Below, piece by piece: positions 1 to 10,560 of a stretch of 64,000 nt of DNA. Each line of letters begins with the position of its first letter. Positions within the stretch are counted from its first letter, which is position 1. The translations under genes were made by a program, and so were the position numbers. Under the pieces are notes generated by a model that was not told the origin of the DNA, did no database searches, and saw only the letters and a program-made list of their open reading frames with translations. Source of the stretch: Siniperca chuatsi (taxonomy: Eukaryota > Chordata > Actinopteri > Centrarchiformes > Sinipercidae); the NCBI RefSeq assembly GCF_020085105.1, contig NC_058052.1, forward strand, positions 23,011,733-23,075,732. The letters run 5' to 3'.

Positions 1-3000
1 TGCCGTAAACGGTCAAAAATATGACTCAATAGACCATCATAAAACTTTGTTTTACATTAGCTATTTTAAACATCAAAACACACTGACACATTTCAGCACA
101 AAGGAACCTTTGCCAATTAAATTTTGCTCTCAAAACAAAGTGCCTCAGGCCCCATTATTTTTAATTGAAGCCAATCATCCTTCTACAAGCTGTACATGAT
201 CACTAATGTAGAGTACTTGGACACTATTACAGCAGTCCACTTAGACACTGAAATAGTACCTTGGCCAAATAGTGTTTGCTGTCTATTTTTGCAAATTGTT
301 GCTTGCATAATGACATATGAGATGTCAAGGCCTTAAAACATAAACAGGAACACACATAAAATGTGATGTGTCCAGGACCACAAGTACCAGAAGAATTGGA
401 AAATCACTGGAAGTATGCAAACGTAAGTGCAACATACTTTTCTGTGATCAGCAACGCAATCTGCGCTCATATAAAAGTACCTCCATTATCTGTAAATCAC
501 CATGTCTAAAGTTTAAGTCTAGATCAAGATGGCTGCAACAAAACAGTGTCCCCTCTGTTCACGATGCCGCACATTCACTGTGACTGTTGAAAATATTCTG
601 AGGTGTGTCTCCATCTTTTTTACACCTGCTTTCCTTATATCAAGTGATGTTTGGGTGATTAAGTAATTTCTACAGTTATCTCTTGCTGACAAGAAAAAGA
701 AGCTTGTATGGTTAAAATGATTGATTGTTCTGATATGGTGAAGTCCATCCAAAAGAAAACAACAAAAGTTTGTTAGCAGATGGAATAATCCTAAAGAAAA
801 ATTAAACCCTCTCCCCTGCATTCATTGCTGCTTGGGAGTTAAATCTTATTCTGGTGTTGCATTTATTATCAGTGACACTGAATTTGGGATATCATATCTA
901 AATGATTAACTTGAAAATGGGGAACGACACAACTAGGATAAAGTCAAGACCATTCAATACATAAATGCTAAACAAAGATAGTATATAAAGTATATTGTGT
1001 GTACATTAAACTGCACTGAAATGCTGCTATGTGTAAAACAGACATATGCACATCTATGATTTCCATCTGAATCCTTAAAATGTATTTTTCTGCATCAAAG
1101 CACAAAAAAAAACAGACCCATGCTTTCAGTCAGTTTTCCACTTAAAGTCAGATTATTTCCCTAAACTCACTCTTTATCTCACTTAAACAGTTTGTACAAG
1201 GCTGTGGTTTTGAGCAGATGTAACAACTTAACCCCTCCGACCTCAGCTGTTCTGCCTGAGCAAATATCCGGCTTCACAGCCCCTCCTCTCACAGCTCCAT
1301 TTCCTCCTTCTCACAGCGATGTGGTGTTTCATCACTCCAACCATGCTGCAGTTGGTGGCGTGGTGGTGTATGTGTTTTAAAGAGATGCGCGTATATTTAC
1401 AGTGGTGTGAAAAAGTGTTTGCCCCTTCCTGATTTTTATATTTTTTGCATGTTTGTCACATTTAAATGTTTCAGATCATCAAACAAATTTAAATATTAGT
1501 CAAAGATAACACAAGTAAACACAAAATGCAGTTTATAATGAAGGTTGTTATTATTAAGGAAAACAAAATCCAAACCTACATGGCCCTGTGTGAAAAAGTG
1601 ATTGCCCCTAAACCTAATAACTGGTTATGGGGCCACCCTTAGCAGCAACAACTGCAATCAAAAGCGTTTATGATAACATGAACTGCCTTTTTTAAGGTCA
1701 TGCCACAGCATCTCAATAGGATTCAGGTCAGGCCACTCCAAAGTCTTCATTTTGTTCTTTTCAGCCATTCAGAGACCCCACAACAACATTCAAAGAACTC
1801 CACTTCATGACTCCACTCCAAAGAACTCCACTTCATGACTCCACCATAAGAAAGAGACTGGGCAAAAAAGACTGGCCTGCATGGCAGAGTTCCAAGATGA
1901 AAACCACTGCTGAGCAAAAAGAACATTAAGGCTCGTCTCATTTTTGCCAGAAAACATCTTGATGATCCCCAAGACTTTTGGGAAAATACTCTGTGGACTG
2001 ACGAGACAAAAGTTTAACCTTATATGGATTCAGATGTGAATTTGATACAGCATTCTAGTGAGGCTGACAGACGATGAAGAAGAACAAAATGAAGACTTTG
2101 GAGTGGCCTAGTCAAAGTCCTGACCTGAATCCTATTGAGATGCTGTGGCATGACCTTAAAAAGAAGTTCATGCTCAAAACCCTCCGATGTGGCTGAATTA
2201 AAACAATTCTGCAAAAAGATGAGTGCTGCCAAATTCCTCCACAGCGCTGTAAAAGACTCATTGCAAGAAGTTATCACAAACGTGCTTGATTGCAGTAGCT
2301 ATTAAAACATTATTATTTGATTGTATAGGCTATTATGGCTCTGTTACAGTGAGTGTGTTTTGGTGACCGTCTGCCGTAAACGGTCAAAAATATGACTCAA
2401 TAGACCATCATAAAACTTTGTTTTACATTAGCTATTTTAAACATCAAAAACACACTGACACATTTCAGCACAAAGGAACCTTTGCCAATTAAATTTTGCT
2501 CTCAAAACAAAGTGCCTCAGGCCCCATTATTTTTAATTGAAGCCAATCATCCTTCTACAAGCTGTACATGATCACTAATGTAGAGTACTTGGACACTATT
2601 ACAGCAGTCCACTTAGACACTGAAATAGTACCTTGGCCAAATAGTGTTTGCTGTCTATTTTTGCAAATTGTTGCTTGCATAATGACATATGAGATGTCAA
2701 GGCCTTAAAACATAAACAGGAACACACATAAAAATGTGATGTGTCCAGGACCACAAGTACCAGAAGAATTGGAAAATCACTGGAAAGTATGCAAACGTAA
2801 GTGCAACATACTTTTCTGTGATCAGCAACGCAATCTGCGCTCATATAAAAGTACCTCCATTATCTGTAAATCACCATGTCTAAAGTTTAAGTCTAGATCA
2901 AGATGGCTGCAACAAAACAGTGTCCCCTCTGTTCACGATGCCGTACATTCACTGTGACTGTTGAAAATATTCTGAGGTGTCTCCATCTTTTTTTACACCT

Positions 3001-4690
3001 GCTTTCCTTATATCAAGTGATGTTTGGGTGATTAAGTAATTTCTACAGTTATCTCTTGCTGACAAGAAAAAAGAAGCTTGTATGGTTAAAATGATTGATT
3101 GTTCTGATATGGTGAAGTCCATCCAAAAGAGAAAACAACAAAAGTTTGTTAGCAGATGGAATAATCCTAAAGAAAAAATTAAACCTCTCCCCCTGCATTC
3201 ATTGCTGCTTGGGAGTTAAATCTTATTCTGGTGTTGCATTTATTATCAGTGACACTGAATTTGGGATATCATATCTAAATGATTAACTTGAAAATGGGGA
3301 ACGACACAACTAGGATAAAGTCAAGACCATTCAATACATAAATGCTAAACAAAGATAGTATATAAAGTATATTGTGTGTACATTAAACTGCACTGAAATG
3401 CTGCTATGTGTAAAACAGACATATGCACATCTATGATTTCCATCTGAATCCTTAAAATGTATTTTTCTGCATCAAAGCACAAAAAAACAGACCCATGCTT
3501 TCGGTCAGTTTTCCCTTAAAGTCAGATTATTTCCCTAAACTCACTCTTTATCTCACTTAAACAGTTTGTGCAAGGCTGTGGTTTTGAGCAGATGTAACAA
3601 CTTAACCCCTCCGACCTCAGCTGTTCCGCCTGAGCAAATATCCGGCTTCACAGCCCCTCCTCTCACAGCTCCATTTCCTCCTTCTCACAGCGATGTGGTG
3701 TTTCATCACTCCAACCATGCTGCAGTTGGTGGCGTGGTGGTGTATGTGTTTTAAAGAGATGCGCGTATATTTACAGTGGTGTGAAAAAGTGTTTGCCCCC
3801 TTCCTGATTTTTTTTATATTTTTGCATGTTTGTCACACTTAAATGTTTCAGATCATCAAACAAATTTAAATATTAGTCAAAGATAACACAAGTAAACACA
3901 AAATGCAGTTTATAAATGAAGGTTGTTATTATTAAGGGAAAACAAAATCCAAACCTACATGGCCCTGTGTGAAAAAGTGATTGCCCCCTAAACCTAATAA
4001 CTGGTTGGGCCACCCTTAGCAGCAACAACTGCAATCAAGCGTTTGCGATAACATGAACTGCCTTTTTAAGGTCATGCCACAGCATCTCAATAGGATTCAG
4101 GTCAGGCCACTCCAAAGTCTTCATTTTGTTCTTTTTCAGCCATTCAGAGACCCCACAACAACATTCAAAGAACTCCACTTCATGACTCCACTCCAAAGAA
4201 CTCCACTTCATGACTCCACCATAAGAAAGAGACTGGGCAAAAAAGACTGGCCTGCATGGCAGAGTTCCAAGATGAAAACCACTGCTGAGCAAAAAGAACA
4301 TTAAGGCTCGTCTCATTTTTGCCAGAAAACATCTTGATGATCCCCAAGACTTTTGGGAAAATACTCTGTGGACTGACGAGACAAAAGTTTAACCTTATAT
4401 GGATTCAGATGTGAATTTGATACAGCATTCTAGTGAGGCTGACAGACGATGAAGAAGAACAAAATGAAGACTTTGGAGTGGCCTAGTCAAAGTCCTGACC
4501 TGAATCCTATTGAGATGCTGTGGCATGACCTTAAAAAAGAAGTTCATGCTCGAAAACCCTCCGATGTGGCTGAATTAAAACAATTCTGCAAAGATGAGTG
4601 GGCCAAAATTCCTCCACAGCGCTGTAAAAGACTCATTGCAAGTTATCACAAACGCTTGATTGCAGTTGTTGCTGCTAAGGGTGGCCCAAC
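1..4690. repeat. Tandem duplication, unit about 2.37 kb
   Basis: The sequence beginning at 1 restarts at 2372 and runs in parallel for about 2.29 kb. Unit 1 leaves the alignment near 2290, inside the Tc1 transposase remnant, and carries about 75 bp of unrelated DNA before unit 2 begins. Unit 2 continues to the right end of the Tc1 element at about 4924. Each unit holds about 1.4 kb of AT-rich non-coding DNA followed by a Tc1-like element. Many of the differences between units are one-base changes in homopolymer length. The whole block lies inside intron 1 of kcnq5. The short ORFs in the non-Tc1 part resemble no protein I know. Confidence 0.9.
1402..2300 (+). mobile_element. Tc1/mariner-like element, truncated copy in unit 1
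   Basis: The left terminal repeat CAGTGGTGTGAAAAAGTG starts here, directly after TA. The body matches the copy at 3774-4924. The transposase remnant has the C-terminal PDLNPIEMLWHDL motif near 2120, but base losses break its frame. The right terminal inverted repeat is missing because the sequence leaves the element near 2290. This is a dead copy. Confidence 0.85.
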
Positions 4691-4924
4691 CAGTTATTAG
4701 GTTTAGGGGGCAATCACTTTTTCACACAGGGCCATGTAGGTTTGGATTTTGTTTTCCCTTAATAATAACAACCTTCATTTAAAAACTGCATTTTGTGTTT
4801 ACTTGTGTTATCTTTGACTAATATTTAAATTTGTTTGATGATCTGAAACATTTAAGTGTTACAAACATGCAAAAAAAACAAAAAAAACAATCAGGAAGTG
4901 GGCAAACACTTTTTCACATCACTG
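3774..4924 (+). mobile_element. Tc1/mariner-like element, fold-back derivative with long inverted arms
   Basis: The element starts after TA with CAGTGGTGTGAAAAAGTG and ends with the near-reverse complement finishing CACTG at about 4924. The right part (4449-4700) codes the C-terminal catalytic region of a Tc1 transposase (SPDLNPIEMLWHDLKKEV, the region holding the last acidic residue of the DDE triad). The middle keeps a degraded stretch ending in a DDPQDFW/LWTDET-type segment near 4340-4385. The left arm, 3774 to about 4135, is a reverse-complement copy of the right arm, including inverted transposase codons, with about 125 bp deleted within it. A 27-bp direct duplication lies near 4166-4218. 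No intact transposase remains, so it is non-autonomous. Confidence 0.88.
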
Positions 4925-4953
4925 TGTGTGTGTGTATATATAGTGTGTATATA

Positions 4954-5026
<73 letters not shown>

Positions 5027-5030
5027 GCAT
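4920..5030. repeat. Compound GT / TA / CA microsatellite
   Basis: A run of GT, then alternating TA with GTGTATATA spacers, then CA. It begins exactly at the right end of the Tc1 element, so the expected target TA has probably been absorbed into the simple repeat. ORFs read through it on both strands are low-complexity artefacts. Confidence 0.95.
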
Positions 5031-5040
5031 GCACAGATAG

Positions 5041-6411
5041 ATATGTAATAGATAGATATGTAAACAGAAAGAATAAAACAAACAAAGTGTGTATTCTGTT
5101 GGAATAACCACAGCCTGCTCTTCTATGAAACACCAACTACCTGTGTAATAATTCGCCACATGTTCATATAAATAAATGTAAAAAACAAAGACACTAAATG
5201 ATCTGATCTGATAGCATTTTCCTCTGAAATATCCTCAGCCACACATAATGATGCGTTTTACATTACCAGGTGTTTCAAATAAACAGAAAAAGAATGAGTT
5301 AACATGAGCATCGACTACTCGTTAGCTCAGCCTGAATGTTAGCAATAATCTGCAAATTGGTTAACTGAAACTGCATGAGGAAAGAGGAAACTGGATGTTG
5401 TTTTTTTTTCGACAGGAGAACTGAAATTGACATTTTTGCCATGAAGGAACTTTTTCACACCAGAAAAACCACACTGTGGTCAGCTGTAGGCTGTTTTGAA
5501 TTTAAGAACTGAAACATGTCAGCTTTAAAAGTATCCCTCCAGGACTTTTCCCAGGACTTAAATTCACCCTTTTCACTTGACAGCTTGTTGACCTTCTCTA
5601 AGAGCTCCCAGTGTTGAGTAAAGATTAGGAAGCGATTGGGCCTAATATAATACTTTGTACTACTGATTTATTGACTCTACATGCAGCTTTTGCAATTAGG
5701 TGTGCAATATCACATGGGTGTGGACTGTAAATTTCAAAATACCTTCACATACCAGCACACACCTGTGGTCCATATTGGCCCAACTGTTTCAGGTTCTGTG
5801 TCTCCTGTGTTTTCTGCACACTGTGGCTGGGCCAACAGGTGATCACATTCAACAGAAATCATGTACTGACATAAAGTGATGAAGCGATAAATCAATCAAC
5901 AGGTGAATGAAATCAGGTCAATAATAGTCACAGCCAGGACTTCCTAATCACCAACATCAGCAAAATTAGGAAAAAGACAGAAAGTGTGTGTCTGTGTGTT
6001 TCTGCATATCTGTGCATGTCTGTGTTCATGTATGCATGGCAGGTGGAGGGAGATGGAATTGCATATGTGAGAGAATAGAAGAAATTAAATATGGAAACCA
6101 TATCATCATACAACTTGCATCAGTTTGATACCAAGATGTGTGTGTGTACCATGACCCTAGCTGGTCATTATCGCCAGGTGAACTACAGGCAATATCAACT
6201 AAAATCTATTACATTTCCAAAAAGCAATGGCATGTTTTAACTTCATTCTTGCTTAAATAAAATATTCATTATTTTTAATACTTGCTGTCCTTTAAATTCA
6301 GCCTTCAAACGGTGAAACTGTTATTCAATTGAAAAGAATAAACAGAAGATTTTAAGTGGCTTGCACTGTATAGCTATTTGCTATTTAATGACTAAAAGTG
6401 TAAGTACTCAC
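5041..6411 (-). other. kcnq5: kcnq5 intron 1, unique part next to the donor site
   Basis: AT-rich non-coding DNA between the repeat block and the donor of kcnq5 exon 1. I see no coding potential or RNA gene here. Confidence 0.6.
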
Positions 6412-6752
6412 ACAAAAGCGTGGTAGACGAAAGCCCATTCCCTCGGTCTCTCCAACACGTTGTAAAGGTAATTCTGGAGCCGCCGGTACCGCGCGTTCCT
6501 GCGGCAGCTCTGCGCGCTGTAGGTCAGCGGCTTCCCCAGCAGGCTGAGCCGGGCGCCCTGCTTCCTCTCCGATCCCAACGCACCTGCCGTGGCGGGAGAC
6601 AGGAGACCGTCCCCAACTCGCCCCGCGTTATTCATCGTCCTCCGCCCAGACTCCACATCTTTCAGCGCGTAGTCCTGCACCTGGCGTCCCGTTGATGTCT
6701 TCAGCCAGAGTCCGGTGCTGCCGCTCTCGTCGCCGGTGTGACTTCTCGGCAT
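6412..6752 (-). CDS. kcnq5: KCNQ5-type voltage-gated potassium channel, first coding exon (partial gene)
   Basis: This exon codes the cytoplasmic N-terminus and the approach to S1 of a KCNQ (Kv7) channel, subunits of which form the slow M-type potassium current at the plasma membrane. It reads MPRSHTGDE, then KDVESGR, then [13 protein letters not shown], then [20 protein letters not shown] and ends at YHAFV just before S1. The [15 protein letters not shown] block is general to KCNQ. The MPR start, KDVESGR and KQGAR segments fit KCNQ5 rather than KCNQ2, 3 or 4. The exon is 341 nt and ends in phase 2 at a GTGAGT donor, as in mammalian KCNQ genes. An in-frame ATG at 6791 would add 13 residues; the MPR start was chosen by family similarity. 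Later exons lie left of the window. Which teleost paralogue (a or b) this is cannot be told here. Confidence 0.93.
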
Positions 6753-7700
6753 GGCATCACCAGCGCAGTGCGCTGGGAGACCGGCAGACATTCACATGTA
6801 GTCAAGTGCTCTTTCGCCAGAGGGTGTTTGGCTACTTTGACTTTCACTATAGACTAAATAAAACGAAGACGTGGGTGAAGAGTTAAATATCTAATCTGCT
6901 CTCATCTTGACATCATGTGGCCGTTTGAGCAGATTCAGTCTGGTTTGGACACTTTGGTCATCTGCGCACGGCTGGAGAAGAGTTGGGTTATGAAGGAGTG
7001 GATCCATCAAGACATTTGGCGGGGGGAGGGCTCTCCCACACTCTCTTTCTTACCCAACTCACTCTCACTCGCCGTCTTTCTTCTTACTGTCAGTGTGTGA
7101 AGCCTGCCGGTGCTGCCCCAAAACATGGTTCTCTTTTACGCATTGGTCAGAGAAGAACGCGGAACCACCATAACAACTGGTTTAGTAGGTGATCTCGACA
7201 GTTGCGGCTGTATCTCTGGTTTTCAATTTGAATAATACATGTTAATTGAAGAAACGTCAAAAGACACCAATGCACCGATGACGCAGGTTTTACGCAGGAG
7301 AGGAAATTGCCCGATGCCGAAAATCACTGGCGTGATCTTTCGGATCGGTTCATTTGAAAGAAATATCAAGGTTAACACACTATATTAATCTGCCACCCAT
7401 ACAATTCTGCTTTAACACAGAAAGAAAGTCTAAAAGTTCTTTTGCGTGTAAAGTCAGACTTTAGTAGGGAACTGGACACGAAGTTGCTGGCATAATTGAA
7501 CATATTATGAAACGGTTTTCACACTATATTTGCTAACTAAAACGTCATCACCAAATTGGTTGAACACTGAACTTCGAGATTAGTTCATAGTCAGAGAAAC
7601 AGACTTTACAGTGAACTGGTGCGGCTTCAGCAGCAGAAGAGACGGTGACGGTGGTTCGCTCGGTACAAACTATCTCCGCCCGGAACCGATGCGCTTTCTG
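6753..7700 (-). promoter_or_regulatory. kcnq5: Putative kcnq5 5'UTR and promoter region
   Basis: This lies directly upstream of the kcnq5 start on the minus strand. The exon and its flank are richer in GC and CpG than the surrounding AT-rich DNA, with further CpG-containing patches near 7260-7350 and 7620-7690. I could not assign a TATA box or transcription start, so the extent is an estimate. Confidence 0.4.
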
Positions 7701-8842
7701 ATTATGCTGTAAACAGCTGCGTCACTCTCTTCCTTAGTGGCCGACCATGTGACCCATCTTTTCTTTGTTTTTTAAATATTTTTAAATACAAATATCCCGC
7801 AGTCCAATTTATATGTAATTGTACAATAAGTAGGCTAGTTCCGACCAAACTATCTGATTGGTCAACTAGACAAGCACTATCGTTTTTGGCAAAGTGTATT
7901 TTAAAAAGTGTGACTTATGTCTTATTATTTCTTTGATTGATTTCTTGGCAGCAGAGTAATCGATAGCCTCAGTGATGATGTTAGGTTCGGTTCAGTCCTT
8001 CTAATCAAGAAAATTAAAATGTGCTATTGTTCACATTTTTCCCGTTTCGTTGCAGTCCTCAACTGAAATTAGAGTTTTTGCAGAGAAGTTTACTTTTTTG
8101 GATTTGAACTTTTCCCACTTTTATTTCATCCATCCAACGCTTGTGATGATGTCAGCAATATGACGCCATCACGTGCATCACTGCCTACTTTAACGGAACA
8201 TCTACTGAACATTTAACCATGGTTTGGATTTGTTCCTGTTGTGGTCAAAGCTTGACCTCTAGTGGTCAAACGTCGGTATTACAGGGGTGGCCCATATCAG
8301 TCAACAAAAAGTCCTCAGCAATTGCTTTTGAATATCTGGATTAATCATCTGGTGTTGAACTCCTATTTCCTAATTAGGTCTGGTCCATATTGTGTAGGAC
8401 TATTGTTATATGACTATAGAGTTACATTGGCCAGTAGGACTTTTCAGAGACAACTTTTCCACACATAGGATATTGATTGTTTCCTCCCTACCATGTTACT
8501 AAGCATGACTTCAGCTTTATATTGAGGGTAATAAATATGTTTATATAAACATTCTGAAGATGCCCTTTTGTCACCATGCTGTAATTTGTGGATTAGCCTA
8601 CTTTACAAAATTATCCGTCTAATATAATATTGCATATATGACATGTAAGATTGTAAGGCTATCAAGCCATGCAACACGTTTTTAATTATTGTATTTCATC
8701 AGGCATTGTAGGCTACCTATTCTTACAGGACTGTTTGCTTAACTATTGATGCATTAATAATAATAAAAAAGTTTAGAGCCAATTTGTGGATAATATGCAT
8801 CCACTTGTAAACTATTGTATGGCAATCTTATATAAGGTTATA
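7701..8842. other. Intergenic DNA between kcnq5 and cnrip1
   Basis: AT-rich DNA with no supportable gene. The ORF at 8262-8468 has no recognisable similarity or splice context. Confidence 0.5.
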
Positions 8843-9275
8843 AGTTCTCAGCAAAATTCTTCAAAATCAGACGGTGTAGTCCCTCATTCGTCCAGGAGTG
8901 TTCTATCTGAGATTTAATCTGCCCAAAGTCTATCAGAGTGTATTATCACCTTGGTCACGCCTATCACATGCTAATCAGGCACTTAACAGTGATGAAGTAG
9001 ATGCAGCCAGAGAACAATAGGCCTGATTACTGATTACTGGGCCATCTTGAAACTATTAGGTCAGTTTCAGGTGAAACTAGCTATTTACAGATACTCAGGC
9101 AGATTCCTTCCTGAGGGCAGGGCTTATGTAACACAGAGTAGTTTAAATTTCCAGTTCCCGTCCAATTTTTTCACAATTGAGAATGACTTCCGGATGGGAG
9201 CCGAAACGTCTTGATTCTGAAAACAGTGTCCAGATGACTACGACTGAAACCTTTTCTATGATAGTTCTCAGCAAA
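8843..9275 (+). mobile_element. Penelope-like element 3' fragment with inverted 5' tip and target-site duplication
   Basis: From about 8910 the sequence matches, in plus orientation, the last part of the Penelope ORF (degraded, around the TIYNSVL region) and the 3'UTR, ending near 9262. Before it, about 8869-8906, lies a reverse-complement piece of the 3' terminal sequence found near 10525-10560. AGTTCTCAGCAAA occurs on both sides (8843-8855 and 9263-9275) and looks like a target-site duplication. A short AT-rich filler lies between the left repeat and the element. The copy is inactive. Confidence 0.75.
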
Positions 9276-9573
9276 GTTTGAAAGAGGACACACAGTGACA
9301 TTTTTTCCCCTTTATTGCTGAAATCATGCAATATACAAACAAGGAAATAGTGCAATCATGTGATAGCATTAGAAAACAGCAATATATACATCAAAACAAT
9401 CAGAAAAAACTTGAAAAAGCAATGATAGATGAAAATAAATACATTAATTGATGAATTTAAAAAAGTGTGTGTTTTTATCTAGATATCTAAATATATATAG
9501 CTATCTAAATGTTCAATTACCTTAAAAAAATTGTTTTTTGTTTTTTGTTGCACATAGTTTTGTTTAGAGTTGG

Positions 9574-10560
9574 AGGAAGTGAGGAAAACTGTGAGGAAAA
9601 CTGCAAAGAACGGTACATAAGTGAGACTAAACAGCCACTTCACAAAAGACTTTATCAGCACAGACGACACGCTAACTCAGGATTGCAGAGCGTCGTGCAT
9701 TTGCATCTAAAAGCTACAAACCACACATTTGAAGACAGCGAGGTGAAGATTCTAAGTAGAGAGAAGAGTTGGTTCGAAAGAGGAGTCAAAGAAGCCATTT
9801 TTGTGAAAAAAGAAAACCCCTCTTTGAACAGAAATGGTGGTCTGAGATTCAACTTGCCAACGATCTACAACAGTGTATTATCACCATGGGCAAGCCAATC
9901 ATATGCTAATCAGGTACTTAACAGTGATGAGGGAGGTGCAGCCAGAAAACAATAGGCCTGATTACTGATTACTGGGCCATCATGGAAACAAAAGAAGGTC
10001 AGTTTCAGGTGAAACTAGGCAGGGTAACTGCAGAATCTCAGGAAGACTCCTTCCTGAGGACAGGGCTTAAGTAACACAGAGTATATGGAAACATGGCCGA
10101 CGTCCCTCAGATCGTCAAAATTGGGATTTCCTTGAAGATGCTTCCCAACAACACCGCGGTGTACTTCAAGTCCGACGACGCCAGGTTCGGACAGACCCGG
10201 ACCATCAAGCTGCTGACCGGGTCCAAGTACAAAATTGAGGTGGTCATTAAACCAGGAGCGGTCGAGGCCACGTAGGTAGCCCTTCGATTTTTGTTTCAGG
10301 CGTGGATTATCCTGACCTGGTCATAACCCAAACTGCTAGACTATGTTAAACTGCCACAAAGATCACTTAATTCACTAATGAGCTTAAGTAACACAGAGTA
10401 GTTTAAATTTCTGAGTTCTCAGACCATTTTTCACAATTGAGAATGACTCTCGGTTGGGAGCAGAAGCGTCTTGATTCTGAAAACAGTGTCCAGATGACTA
10501 CGACTGAAACCTTTTCTACGATGGAACACTCCTGGACGAATGAGGGACTACACCGTCTTA
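9574..10560 (+). mobile_element. Penelope-like element, 5'-truncated, with GIY-YIG endonuclease remnant
   Basis: The fragment codes the C-terminal GIY-YIG endonuclease of a Penelope-like retroelement in one frame to a stop at 9955: CKERYISETKQPLHKRLYQH, then SREKSWFERGVKEAIFVKKE, then NRNGGLRFNLPTIYNSVLSP. The other copy (20432 onward) has YSIQC...WYIGETKQ, so the R and S of RYISE here are probably mutations. The reverse transcriptase domain is absent. The 3'UTR follows, is interrupted at 10084-10383 by a copy of cnrip1 exon 1, and resumes to about 10560. Confidence 0.85.
10084..10383 (+). pseudogene. cnrip1: Duplicated cnrip1 exon 1 with flanking intron, inserted in a Penelope element
   Basis: About 300 bp matches 13001-13299 with only a few substitutions and a one-base indel. 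It spans 9 nt of 5'UTR, all 179 coding nt of cnrip1 exon 1 (ATG at 10093), the GTAGGT donor and about 110 nt of intron 1. Carry-over of intron means the source was DNA or unspliced RNA. The 19-bp GCTTAAGTAACACAGAGTA stands on both sides (10065-10083 and 10382-10400), and the host element is otherwise continuous, so this is an insertion with target-site duplication. The coding frame is intact with one replacement, Gly29 to Asp. It has no cnrip1 promoter of its own and lies 2.9 kb upstream of the real exon, in the same orientation. Confidence 0.93.

Noticed and set aside
4171..4218. Short direct repeats in the Tc1 element as a possible array
   Set aside because: Only two adjacent 27-bp units with no spacers; this is a local duplication, not a CRISPR or satellite array.
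4831..5159. ORFs through the GT/TA/CA repeat
   Set aside because: They are low-complexity translations of a microsatellite.
6753..6791. In-frame ATG 13 codons upstream of the chosen kcnq5 start
   Set aside because: The 13 residues do not resemble the family, while the next Met begins the KCNQ5-like MPRSH. Upstream initiation is not excluded.
9509..9573. ORF beginning before the Penelope fragment
   Set aside because: The first 20 or so codons are AT-rich flanking DNA read in frame; the element match starts near 9574.
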